Below the pieces are notes generated by a model. It was not told the DNA's origin. It did no database searches and saw only the letters and a list, made by a program, of their open reading frames with translations. The position numbers were made by a program, and so were the translations under genes. This document shows positions 17,918-25,950 of a DNA stretch of 64,000 nt, one piece after another; position 1 is the stretch's first letter; each line of letters opens with the position of its first letter. The DNA lies in contig DFLU01000009.1 in NCBI GenBank assembly GCA_002375495.1, positions 201,361-265,360 of the forward strand, given 5' to 3'. Source of the DNA: Flavobacteriaceae bacterium UBA3611 (lineage in GTDB: Bacteria > Bacteroidota > Bacteroidia > Flavobacteriales > Flavobacteriaceae).

Positions 17918-19474
17918 ATGCCATCGATGCCAAAAATAAATCCGACTACCACCAAAGCGTGGCAGGCATTGCAACTTCATTTTGAAGAAATTAAAGAAAC
18001 GCACCTACTAAATTTGTTTGCCAACGATCCCAATCGAGCAACCGATTTCAGTATTGAATGGAATGATTTTTTTGTAGATATTTCAAAAAATAGAATCAAT
18101 TCCAAAACACGTGAATTATTATTACAATTAGCTTCAGAAGTACAATTAGAACAAGCAATTTCGGCTCAATTTGAAGGTGAAACTATTAATGAAACCGAAA
18201 ACCGAGCGGTGCTGCACACCGCCCTTCGTGATTTTTCAAATAGAAAACCCGAAGTAGTTCAAGCGTTAGAAAAGATGAAGCATTTTTCTAACGACATCAT
18301 TCAAGGCAACTGGAAAGGACATACTGGCAAGCCAATTAAAACCGTCGTAAATGTGGGTATTGGCGGAAGTCATTTAGGACCCAGTATGGTTTGCGATGCA
18401 CTTTCACATTATAAAACTCATTTAGAGGTTCGGTTTATTTCGAATATTGATGGTGACCATGTTTCAGGAATTTTAAATAGTCTAGACCCAGAAACCACCC
18501 TGTTTATCATTGTTTCAAAATCTTTTTCGACCCAAGAGACCCGTACCAATGCCGATACTATAAAAAAATGGTTTCTTTCAACAGCAGATGAAGCAGCTAT
18601 CAAACAGCATTTTGTGGCCGTTTCTGCTAACTTAGAAGAAGTACAAAATTTTGGAATTTCCGAATCGCATATATTCCCAATGTGGGATTGGGTAGGCGGA
18701 CGATTTTCGTTATGGAGTGCCGTCGGACTATCTATTTGTTGTGCGGTTGGTTACGACCATTTTGAGGAATTGCTGAAAGGAGCACATGAAATGGACCAGC
18801 ATTTTCAATCGGCGCCGTTTTCAGAAAATATTCCTGTGGCACTCGCACTTATCTCAGTGTGGTACAATAACTTTTTTAGGTGTGAAACCGAAGCCGTAAT
18901 TCCGTATGCTGAAGCGCTGCATAAATTAGTGCCATATCTACAACAAGCTGTGATGGAGAGCAACGGCAAGTGCGTAGACAGAAATGGAGAGGCTGTACAT
19001 TATCAAACAGGGAATATTGTTTGGGGTGCTACCGGAACCAATGCACAGCATGCATTCTTTCAGTTGTTGCACCAGGGAACAAAATTGGTACCTACCGACT
19101 TTATTTGTTTTGCTGAACCGTTACAAAAAACGGGCGATCACCACGCCAAGCTCGTAGCCAATTGTTTGGCCCAAACAGAGGCGCTAATGGAAGGGAAAGC
19201 AAATACCAAAGAACCCTTTAGACACTTCGAAGGCAACAAACCAAGCACGACCTTGCTCATCAAAAAACTATGTCCGAAAAACCTGGGGAGCCTTTTGGCA
19301 CTTTATGAACACAAATTGTTTGTTCAGGGTGTTGTTTGGAATATTTACAGCTACGACCAATGGGGCGTGGAGTTGGGGAAGCAGGTTGCAGGTACTACAC
19401 TAAAGGCCATTCAGGAAGAAAACGGAACGTTGCTAAAGAATTCGTCAACACTACTGATTTTCAAAAAATTGTGA
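17918..19474 (+). CDS. pgi: glucose-6-phosphate isomerase
   Basis: 518 residues (515 if ATG 17927 is used). It interconverts glucose 6-phosphate and fructose 6-phosphate. Visible: N-terminal PKINPTTTKAW, the sugar-phosphate site GIGGSHLGP, SKSFSTQET, GGRFSLWSAVG, and the catalytic glutamate and lysine regions (AVMESNGK, then QWGVELGK near the end). Length is a little below the 545 residues of enterobacterial Pgi but normal for the phylum. The 55-bp gap before it has no terminator, so it probably belongs to the pfkA operon. Confidence 0.95.
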   Translation: MPSMPKINPTTTKAWQALQLHFEEIKETHLLNLFANDPNRATDFSIEWNDFFVDISKNRINSKTRELLLQLASEVQLEQAISAQFEGETINETENRAVLHTALRDFSNRKPEVVQALEKMKHFSNDIIQGNWKGHTGKPIKTVVNVGIGGSHLGPSMVCDALSHYKTHLEVRFISNIDGDHVSGILNSLDPETTLFIIVSKSFSTQETRTNADTIKKWFLSTADEAAIKQHFVAVSANLEEVQNFGISESHIFPMWDWVGGRFSLWSAVGLSICCAVGYDHFEELLKGAHEMDQHFQSAPFSENIPVALALISVWYNNFFRCETEAVIPYAEALHKLVPYLQQAVMESNGKCVDRNGEAVHYQTGNIVWGATGTNAQHAFFQLLHQGTKLVPTDFICFAEPLQKTGDHHAKLVANCLAQTEALMEGKANTKEPFRHFEGNKPSTTLLIKKLCPKNLGSLLALYEHKLFVQGVVWNIYSYDQWGVELGKQVAGTTLKAIQEENGTLLKNSSTLLIFKKL

Positions 19475-19483
19475 GAAAGTAGG

Positions 19484-19510
19484 ATAGGTTAGCGGGGTTT
19501 CCCTATTTTT
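19484..19510 (+). terminator. weak terminator after pgi
   Basis: ATAGG (19484-19488) pairs with CCTAT (19502-19506), followed by TTTT. The stem is short, so it may only attenuate. Confidence 0.4.
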
Positions 19511-19536
19511 ATGAAGAATTATTCAATTCAACTGTG

Positions 19537-19562
19537 CTGTTTCATTTCAACTGATGAAGCAG
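19537..19562 (+). other. leader hairpin before the small acidic protein gene
   Basis: CTGTTTCAT (19537-19545) pairs with ATGAAGCAG (19554-19562), nine pairs with one G-T wobble, 33 bases before ATG 19595. There is no T tract, so it is not a terminator. It could mark a structured 5' leader. Confidence 0.35.
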
Positions 19563-19594
19563 ACAGATATAACTAACCTTTAAATTTTATTATT

Positions 19595-19972
19595 ATGAGT
19601 CAAGAAGACAGAAAAATCAGTTTAGAGACAGCGATTGAGTGGACTACCCAATGGCGTGATGATGAATCAGATTACAACAAGTACAACGAGTGTAATGCAT
19701 TTTTGATTCCCGTACAGGATTTAAATGATGTGTTAAGAGAAATGGGGAATCCACCAGACAGTTCAGATGCCTGCGTACGTGCCTATTTGGGAGTAGACCC
19801 TAGCACGAATACAGAAAAATTAATTATTGTAGGTACCGAAAAAGACGAAAGCGGTGTATATCGTGACCTATTACCAACAGTATTAAATTCTGCAGAAGGA
19901 AATACGAACAGTATTTGGGATTTTGTAAAGCCATGCCCGCCGCAGTGTGATGATAAGAGTGCGTTGAATTAA
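19595..19972 (+). CDS. small acidic protein of unknown function
   Basis: 125 residues, acidic, no signal peptide or membrane helix. It starts SQEDRKISLETAIEWTTQW and ends with a cysteine pair in KPCPPQCDD. I do not recognise a family with a known function. It lies 2 bp upstream of two paralogous membrane proteins and a histidine kinase/response regulator pair. The tight spacing suggests co-expression with at least the first membrane protein gene, hence a possible role in the same signalling unit. Real gene status is supported by position, codon use and length. Confidence 0.65.
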   Translation: MSQEDRKISLETAIEWTTQWRDDESDYNKYNECNAFLIPVQDLNDVLREMGNPPDSSDACVRAYLGVDPSTNTEKLIIVGTEKDESGVYRDLLPTVLNSAEGNTNSIWDFVKPCPPQCDDKSALN

Positions 19973-19974
19973 GA

Positions 19975-20604
19975 ATGACAGACATTTCTCTTTACATAGC
20001 AGATGCGCTTACAATAGTTTCTATTATTCTAGCAGTATTATATGTTATAGGCTTTACCAAAAACGGTAAGGCCTATCGTTATTTTACTTGTTATCTTATT
20101 TTGGTAGCCGTCATACAAATAATCATGTATGTATATGCCGGCAAAAAAATGAATAATATCTTTTTGTTTCATTATTACTTTATCGGTCAATTTATCTTTC
20201 TTTCGCTATTTTATAAAGAGCTTATTCAAAAAAAGTGGGTACTTTATATCCTAGTTTTAGTGCTTATTGGGTTGGGCACAAATTATGCTATCCATCCAGA
20301 AATTTTTAACGAATATCATACCATTGGCGTAAGCATAACACAAAGTATCATTGTAGTTTATGCGCTAATATATTATTATCAATCACTTACTGGGCGCAAT
20401 TTGTTTTTGCTTGTAAACACAGGTATTTTACTGTATTTTATGACAAGTATCTTGTTTTTTGCGTCGGGTAACCTAATTATCGATCTCAATCTGCCAAAAG
20501 AAACTCAACGGTATATCGGAATCGTAAATCAGTTTTTATACTTTATTTTCTTGGTGCTCATTTTTATTGAATGGTACCGAAGCCATCGCGTTAAACTTGC
20601 CTGA
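19975..20604 (+). CDS. integral membrane protein, paralogue 1
   Basis: 209 residues, about six hydrophobic helices. Shared motifs with its neighbour are AxVYA...KKMNN and the HYYFIGQF stretch near residues 60-75, the segment GVSITQSIIVVYALIYYYQSL, and a C-terminal VNQFLYFIFLVLIFIEWY. No transporter or enzyme motif is seen. It begins 2 bp after the small acidic gene. The pair precedes a histidine kinase, so I infer a membrane sensor or accessory component, without direct proof. Confidence 0.7.
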   Translation: MTDISLYIADALTIVSIILAVLYVIGFTKNGKAYRYFTCYLILVAVIQIIMYVYAGKKMNNIFLFHYYFIGQFIFLSLFYKELIQKKWVLYILVLVLIGLGTNYAIHPEIFNEYHTIGVSITQSIIVVYALIYYYQSLTGRNLFLLVNTGILLYFMTSILFFASGNLIIDLNLPKETQRYIGIVNQFLYFIFLVLIFIEWYRSHRVKLA

Positions 20605-20645
20605 TGCCATAAAAAACGCCTGTGTTAACGGGTAAAATCCCCCTA

Positions 20646-21275
20646 ATGATTCATACTGTTTTAAATTACATTGTATCAATATTGTCTGTTGTTTTAGCAG
20701 TAGTGTATATGCTACGTTTTAACGGAAATAGCAAACCGTATAAAATATTTAGTGCTTATCTTGTTTTTATCGCGCTTATTCAGATTACCCTCTGGGTGTA
20801 TGCATTGCAAAAACTGAACAACCTCTTTCTCTTTCCATATTACTTTATCGGCCAGTTCCTGTTTGTGTCGGCTTTTTATTTCTCGTTGCTACGGAAAAAA
20901 TGGATGCTTCCAGTCACCTTAGTTGTTCTTGCAAGTCTAGTTTTTCAATATGTATGCTACCCTGAAACTACAAAAGATTTTAATGCCTATGGAGTGAGCA
21001 TAACGCAAAGTGTGGTGGTGTTATATGCCTTATTGTATTATTATAGGTCTTTGGTGGGTGAAGCCCGTTTTCTATATATAAATGCAGGGGTGTTGTTATA
21101 TTTTACCACAAGTATTTTGTTCTTTTCTTCAAGCGATTGGATCACTTCATTAAATTTACCAGACACGATTGAAAACAATCTAGATTCGGTAAATGACATC
21201 TTATACTTTATATTTATCTTGTTAATTTTGGTAGAGTGGTTTAAAAATTATCGCACTAAGAAAACACACAACTAG
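20646..21275 (+). CDS. integral membrane protein, paralogue 2
   Basis: 209 residues from ATG 20646, clearly homologous to the preceding protein along its whole length (for example KLNNLFLFPYYFIGQF and GVSITQSVVVLYALLYYYRSL). An in-frame start at 20622 would add eight residues not shared by the paralogue, so the later ATG fits better. The pair looks like a tandem duplication that has diverged considerably while keeping the membrane layout and the YYFIGQF and GVSITQS motifs. Confidence 0.72.
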   Translation: MIHTVLNYIVSILSVVLAVVYMLRFNGNSKPYKIFSAYLVFIALIQITLWVYALQKLNNLFLFPYYFIGQFLFVSAFYFSLLRKKWMLPVTLVVLASLVFQYVCYPETTKDFNAYGVSITQSVVVLYALLYYYRSLVGEARFLYINAGVLLYFTTSILFFSSSDWITSLNLPDTIENNLDSVNDILYFIFILLILVEWFKNYRTKKTHN

Positions 21276-21289
21276 CTGTTTCAAATTTG

Positions 21290-21297
21290 TATCTTCG
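21290..21297 (+). promoter_or_regulatory. possible -7 element of the histidine kinase gene
   Basis: TATCTTCG, one base from TAnnTTTG, 5 bases before ATG 21303. If used, the two-component pair can be transcribed apart from the membrane proteins. Confidence 0.35.
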
Positions 21298-21302
21298 TCT
21301 CT

Positions 21303-22103
21303 ATGCAAGAAAGCCTACTTCAGCAGGATCAGATCATCACCATTATTTTAATTGCCATCATCTTATTGATGTTGATGTCTACCGCAATTATTGCTTTTTT
21401 CTACCTATCGAGAAAAAAAATTATAAAAACTGAATTAGAAAAGGCACGTTTGCGTATAGACCACCAACAGGAAATGCTTCGTACTACGTTAGTTACACAA
21501 GAAGAAGAACGTAAGCGAATTGCCCAAGACCTGCACGATGCTATTAGCTCTAAGCTCAATATTGTTTCACTAAACGCTAATTTTCTTACCGAGCCGCAGA
21601 TTTCAGTGCAAGAAGCAAATTCGTTGGGAGAAAGCATTGTAAACGTTACCCAGACGGTACTCGAAAACTCACGCCGGATTGCCCACGATTTGCTACCGCC
21701 ATCTTTAGAAAAATTCGGATTGGTGGCAGCGATAGAAGAACTCTGCGACCAAGTACAAGAATCTAAAGTAATTCAAGTAAAGACCGATTTAGAGGAAACA
21801 GCCAATGTGCTACGAGATGCAGCGGCATTGCATGTGTTTAGAATCGTGCAGGAGCTTTTCAACAATACCATTAAGTACGCAAAGGCAAAAACCATTGTTT
21901 TGACGATGAAATTTATTGAAAACGCTGTACATTTACACTACCAAGATGATGGAAAAGGCTTTGTTTTGGCTGAAGGAAAACTTGCAAAAGGACTCGGGCT
22001 CTCAGGTATTGAGAACAGAGCAGCTATTTTAAATGCAACAGTAACCTTCGAGTCGAAACCCAACGAAGGAATGACATTGCGCTTGAAAGTACCAACCAAC
22101 TAA
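21303..22103 (+). CDS. sensor histidine kinase, NarX/DesK (HisKA_3) type
   Basis: 266 residues. One membrane helix (about 11-34), a coiled linker, then the dimerisation and phosphoacceptor motif RIAQDLHDAISS with His78, and an HATPase domain with the DDGKGF and GLGLSGIENRA boxes. There is no extracellular sensor domain, so input must come from the membrane helix or a partner; the two membrane proteins just upstream are candidates. The cognate regulator follows after 10 bp. Confidence 0.9.
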   Translation: MQESLLQQDQIITIILIAIILLMLMSTAIIAFFYLSRKKIIKTELEKARLRIDHQQEMLRTTLVTQEEERKRIAQDLHDAISSKLNIVSLNANFLTEPQISVQEANSLGESIVNVTQTVLENSRRIAHDLLPPSLEKFGLVAAIEELCDQVQESKVIQVKTDLEETANVLRDAAALHVFRIVQELFNNTIKYAKAKTIVLTMKFIENAVHLHYQDDGKGFVLAEGKLAKGLGLSGIENRAAILNATVTFESKPNEGMTLRLKVPTN

Positions 22104-22113
22104 TTAACATACC

Positions 22114-22779
22114 GTGGAAATTAAAGTCGTCATTGCAGATGATGAAGAACTGTTTAGAGTGGGCATTGCCCATATCTTTTCGAGAGACGAAGGTATTAAC
22201 GTGGTTCATCAAGCCGAGAACGGAGAAGAACTAATCTCGTATCTCGCTTCAGCAGATCCATTGCCAGATATCGTGATTACAGATATTAAAATGCCGAAAC
22301 TGAACGGCGTTGAAGCCACCAAAATTATACATAAAGAATATCCTGAAATAGGCATAATTGCACTTACCACCTACAATACCAAACCTTTTATAAGGAATAT
22401 GATCGATGTTGGAGCAAGCGCTTATCTCGTGAAAAATTCAAAACCTTCTCAAGTAATTCATACAGTAAACCAAGTGTTTTATAACGGGTTCTACTACGAC
22501 AAGCAGGTAATGGAAATTTTGAATAGCAAATACTCTGGTACTGGAGAACACAAGTCGCATTACGACGCCGATTTCTTGACGGAACGGGAAGCTGAAATAC
22601 TAGAGCTTATTTGTAAGCAATACAAAACTTCTGAAATTGCAGACGAACTTTATATCAGTCCGCGCACGGTTGAAGTCCACCGAAAAAATTTGTTGGTAAA
22701 AACCGGGGTTAAGAATATCGCTGGATTGGTGATTTTTGCCATCCAAAACGATTTGGTGCCGCCCATTGTGATAGAGTAG
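22114..22779 (+). CDS. NarL/LuxR-type response regulator
   Basis: 221 residues from a GTG start. Receiver domain with acidic pocket ADDEE (8-12), phosphoacceptor Asp57 (ITDIKMP), the conserved Thr and Lys positions (LTTYNT, LVKNS), then a LuxR helix-turn-helix (LTEREAEILELICKQY, TSEIADELYISPRTVEVH). It pairs with the kinase upstream. GTG is chosen because no ATG lies near and the protein from it begins exactly at the receiver fold. The target genes are not known. Confidence 0.92.
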   Translation: MEIKVVIADDEELFRVGIAHIFSRDEGINVVHQAENGEELISYLASADPLPDIVITDIKMPKLNGVEATKIIHKEYPEIGIIALTTYNTKPFIRNMIDVGASAYLVKNSKPSQVIHTVNQVFYNGFYYDKQVMEILNSKYSGTGEHKSHYDADFLTEREAEILELICKQYKTSEIADELYISPRTVEVHRKNLLVKTGVKNIAGLVIFAIQNDLVPPIVIE

Positions 22780-22787
22780 TGCTTGTT

Positions 22788-24212
22788 TTAGCAATCACTC
22801 ATATTTACTTGAACAGCAAGTCCTCCTTCACTCGTTTCTTTATATTTTGAAGTCATGTCTTTCGCCGTTTCCCACATGGTGGCAATTACTTTATCGAGTG
22901 GTATTTTTACATCTTTCGGGTCTCTGTCTAGGGCCATTTCACATGCGTTTATCGCTTTTATGGCTCCCATGGCGTTGCGTTCTATACAAGGAATCTGTAC
23001 CAACCCAGCAATAGGGTCACAGGTAAGTCCGAGGTGATGTTCCATAGCGATTTCAGCAGCAATTAGCACTTGGGCAGGTGAGCCACCCATTAATTCTGTA
23101 AGGGCGGCGGCGGCCATCGCAGATGAGACACCAATTTCGGCTTGGCAACCACCCATGGCGGCGCTAATGGTAGCGTTCTTTTTGAAAAGACTTCCAATTT
23201 CGCCAGAAACGAGCAAGAACTTTTTAATATCTTCAAAATTTCCGTCGTGGTTTTCTATCACGAGGTAGTACATAAGCACTGCGGGAATCACACCAGCACT
23301 ACCATTGGTAGGAGCGGTTACCACACGGCCTAGTGATGCATTCACTTCGTTTACGGCTAGCGCAAAACAGCTTACCCACTTTAATATTTGTCTGAATTTT
23401 ACCTCTGTACCACGTATGGCCTTAATCCATTCTACGGCATTGGAGTAGGGAATATCTCCTTTTAATTTTTCGTGGGTCTCGAAGGCACGGCGCCTTACAT
23501 TAAGCCCTCCTGGTAAAATACCTTCGGTATGGCAGCCAACGTACATACTGTCGAGCATGACATCCCAAATTGCTGAAAGTTTCGCATCAATTCGTTCTGG
23601 AGCGCGAAGGGAGAGTTCATTTTTTAGTACGAGTTCACTTATTGAGAGTCCTTCGGCAGTACAATGCTCTAGTAATTCGGTTGCTTTGGAAACTTTATAC
23701 GGAAAGCTATTAAATTTTTCTTTTTGCCGTTTTGCCCGGGCGCGTTCTTTTTGGACTACAAATCCGCCACCAATAGAATAATAGGTATCTCTAGTTTTTT
23801 TGCCATTCCGTAGGGTCGCTTCAAAAGTGATTCCGTTGGGATGAAAGTCTAGAAATTTTCTGTTGAAAATAATCTGCTCCTTAAAATTGAAGTCGATAGG
23901 CTTTTCATTATTGAGTTTTAAGGTGTTGTTTTTCTTTAGCGCCTCAATTTCTGGTTGAATGTTTTCGATATCGTAGGTAACTGGGTCTGTGCCCATGAGC
24001 CCCATGACCACGGCAATATCTGTAGCATGGCCCTTTCCTGTTAGAGAAAGGGAGCCATAGAGGTTCACTTTCACCGAGGCAACGCCAGTAAACAATTCAC
24101 GTTGTTGCAATTTTTTGATCCATAGGTTTGCGGCACGCCATGGTCCGAGGGTATGCGAGCTTGATGGCCCTATACCTATGCTGAGCATATCAAAAACACT
24201 AATACTTTCCAT
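22788..24212 (-). CDS. sdaA: L-serine ammonia-lyase (iron-sulfur type)
   Basis: 474 residues. It deaminates serine to pyruvate and ammonia using a 4Fe-4S cluster. The N-terminal domain starts SISVFDMLSIGIGPSSSHT and the C-terminal catalytic domain has GCHTEGILPGG, APTNGSAGVIPAVL and CDPIAGLVQIPCIERNAMGA, which carry the cluster cysteines and substrate residues of single-chain enzymes. The frame stays open to 24308, but that extension covers a TAnnTTTG promoter and an operator palindrome and is absent from the family, so 24212 is the start. Confidence 0.93.
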   Translation of the reverse strand: MESISVFDMLSIGIGPSSSHTLGPWRAANLWIKKLQQRELFTGVASVKVNLYGSLSLTGKGHATDIAVVMGLMGTDPVTYDIENIQPEIEALKKNNTLKLNNEKPIDFNFKEQIIFNRKFLDFHPNGITFEATLRNGKKTRDTYYSIGGGFVVQKERARAKRQKEKFNSFPYKVSKATELLEHCTAEGLSISELVLKNELSLRAPERIDAKLSAIWDVMLDSMYVGCHTEGILPGGLNVRRRAFETHEKLKGDIPYSNAVEWIKAIRGTEVKFRQILKWVSCFALAVNEVNASLGRVVTAPTNGSAGVIPAVLMYYLVIENHDGNFEDIKKFLLVSGEIGSLFKKNATISAAMGGCQAEIGVSSAMAAAALTELMGGSPAQVLIAAEIAMEHHLGLTCDPIAGLVQIPCIERNAMGAIKAINACEMALDRDPKDVKIPLDKVIATMWETAKDMTSKYKETSEGGLAVQVNMSDC

Positions 24213-24230
24213 TGTGTTAATTTTATGACA

Positions 24231-24238
24231 CAAATGTA
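24231..24238 (-). promoter_or_regulatory. -7 promoter element of sdaA
   Basis: On the minus strand TACATTTG fits TAnnTTTG and lies 18 bases before the sdaA ATG at 24212. Confidence 0.6.
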
Positions 24239-24272
24239 CTTTATCTGTGCGTGAGTTTGTGAAAAAATATAT

Positions 24273-24307
24273 TGGAATATTTCCAATTATAATATGGAAA
24301 TATTCCA
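24273..24307. promoter_or_regulatory. paired palindromic operators between sdaA and umuD
   Basis: Two 13-bp boxes, TGGAATATTTCCA (24273-24285) and TGGAAATATTCCA (24295-24307), share TGGAA-N3-TTCCA and are reverse complements of each other. Their centres are 22 bp apart, about two helical turns. The second box directly touches the umuD -7 element, the arrangement of a repressor site. I infer a damage-responsive (SOS-like) operator; the repressor is not in the window. Confidence 0.65.
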
Positions 24308-24315
24308 TATTTTTG
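24308..24315 (+). promoter_or_regulatory. -7 promoter element of umuDC
   Basis: TATTTTTG fits TAnnTTTG, directly abuts the second palindrome, and lies 4 bases before ATG 24320, predicting a leaderless or near-leaderless message. Confidence 0.6.
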
Positions 24316-24319
24316 ATTC

Positions 24320-24685
24320 ATGGAAATAACCCATTCAGGAAAAGTAAAGAAGGCAGAGGCTCGTCATGCACCAGAGGTGTCTAAACAAACAGGTTTTCCC
24401 AGCGCAGCGACACATTATACTGAAGCACCCATAGATTTGCATAAAGAACTTGGTATACACAGGGATGCTACGTTTTATGTACGTGTAGGAGATGCTAGTT
24501 GGGCTATGTATAACATTTTCAAAAATGATGTTCTAATTGTAGACAGATCTGTTCCCGCCAATTGTAACGCACTTGCGTTAGTGGTACAAGACGGTACTTT
24601 TAAAGTGCTTCGTATTCCTTCCCAAAAGCAAGTTGAAACTTTCCAATTGTGGGGGGTCATTACCTACATTATACATAGAGTATGA
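24320..24685 (+). CDS. umuD: UmuD-like S24 family protein with altered active site
   Basis: 121 residues. Canonical UmuD trims itself with a Ser-Lys dyad and then works with UmuC as DNA polymerase V. The cleavage-site region TGFPSAATHY (24-33) and the body (YVRV, VLIVDRS, LWGVITYII) align without gaps to UmuD. The SGDSM motif is replaced by GDASW: Ser60 is kept, but Gly, Asp and Met around it change. The lysine expected at residue 97 (VKxL) is Leu97, with Lys95 two residues earlier. Self-cleavage is therefore doubtful. It overlaps umuC by 4 bp and has a tightly placed operator and promoter. Confidence 0.85.
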   Translation: MEITHSGKVKKAEARHAPEVSKQTGFPSAATHYTEAPIDLHKELGIHRDATFYVRVGDASWAMYNIFKNDVLIVDRSVPANCNALALVVQDGTFKVLRIPSQKQVETFQLWGVITYIIHRV

Positions 24686-25950
24686 TGATAGCAATGGTAG
24701 ATTGTAATAGCTTTTATGCATCTTGCGAGCAGGTGTTTCGCCCAGATTTATTGGGAAAGCCTGTTGTAGTACTCAGCAATAATGATGGGTGTATTATCGC
24801 TGCCAATAAAGAAGCGAAGGCATTAGCAAATATACCTATGTTTGAACCTGTTTTTAAAATTAGGGATATCCTCGTAAATAATAATGTTACTTTCTTCTCT
24901 TCAAACTATACCTTGTACGGAGAAATGTCACAACGGGTAATGAGTATTCTCGGTTCTTTCTCATCAGATGTAGAAGTATACAGCATAGATGAGGCCTTCG
25001 TAAACCTTTCAGGAATGAACTATTTTAATTTATATGCGTATGGGCATGACATTAAAGATACCATCTACAAATATACTGGCTTGCCTGTTGGGGTGGGCAT
25101 TGCACCTACCAAAGTATTAGCAAAATTAGCCAACCGTATCGCGAAGAAAGTACCGGGACATGACCATGTTTATGTTATAGATTCTGAAGAAAAACGTATT
25201 GAAGCACTGCAATGGGCAAAAACGAAAGATATCTGGGGGCTAGGAAAAAAGCATGTACAGCGATTAGAAAAGATAGGGGTATATAGTGCGTATCAATTTA
25301 GTAAAACACCTTTGCAGTGGGTGCGTAAAGAAATGACTGTGGTTGGTGAGCGATTATGGAGAGAATTGAGAGGTGAGCCTTGTATCGAGTTTACTACCAT
25401 GCCAAAACCGAAAAAAGCGATAGGTACTGCTAAATCATTTGGAAAAAAACTGACCGATATAAAATTGATAGAAGAGGCTTGTGCCTACTATATTAGTGAA
25501 GTGGCAGAGGTATTGCGAGCACAACAATCTTGTGCCACCTACGTACAGGTTTTTGTAATTACCAATTATCATAGTAAGGTAGATAAACAATATTCTAACA
25601 GTAGAACTGTTGCTATGCCCATCCCGACAAATGATACATTTGCATTGATTAAAGAAGCCAGGAAAGCGCTGTACGCGATATACAAGCCAGGGTATCGTTA
25701 TAAAAAAGTGGGGGTGAACCTTTTGGGAATTATTCCACAGGAATATGTACAGGGAAATTTGTTCTTACCTTCAAAACTTAATAATAAAAAACTAATCGGG
25801 ACTTTTGACATGCTGAACAATAAATTTGGAAAATCTACAGTAGCCTCTGCTATTACAGGAACAAAAAAAAGTATGGAAGAGTGGGAACTTATTAAAAGAG
25901 AACGCAGCAAACGTTACACTACACAATGGGGAGAGTTGCTGGAAATTTAA
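24682..25950 (+). CDS. umuC: Y-family DNA polymerase V catalytic subunit
   Basis: 422 residues. It carries out translesion synthesis. Visible: the N-terminal metal ligand DCNSFYASCE, steric-gate region, SIDEAFVNL with the catalytic Asp-Glu, the helix-hairpin-helix segment WGLGKKHVQRLEKIG, and the little-finger and C-terminal UmuC-specific tail ending YTTQWGELLEI. Length is normal. Translation is coupled to umuD by an ATGA overlap. The stop overlaps the convergent MFS gene by 4 bp. Confidence 0.95.
   Translation: MMIAMVDCNSFYASCEQVFRPDLLGKPVVVLSNNDGCIIAANKEAKALANIPMFEPVFKIRDILVNNNVTFFSSNYTLYGEMSQRVMSILGSFSSDVEVYSIDEAFVNLSGMNYFNLYAYGHDIKDTIYKYTGLPVGVGIAPTKVLAKLANRIAKKVPGHDHVYVIDSEEKRIEALQWAKTKDIWGLGKKHVQRLEKIGVYSAYQFSKTPLQWVRKEMTVVGERLWRELRGEPCIEFTTMPKPKKAIGTAKSFGKKLTDIKLIEEACAYYISEVAEVLRAQQSCATYVQVFVITNYHSKVDKQYSNSRTVAMPIPTNDTFALIKEARKALYAIYKPGYRYKKVGVNLLGIIPQEYVQGNLFLPSKLNNKKLIGTFDMLNNKFGKSTVASAITGTKKSMEEWELIKRERSKRYTTQWGELLEI

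Noticed and set aside
24213..24308. N-terminal extension of sdaA by 32 residues
   Set aside because: It would cover the sdaA promoter and one operator palindrome, and serine dehydratases start near MESISVFDML.
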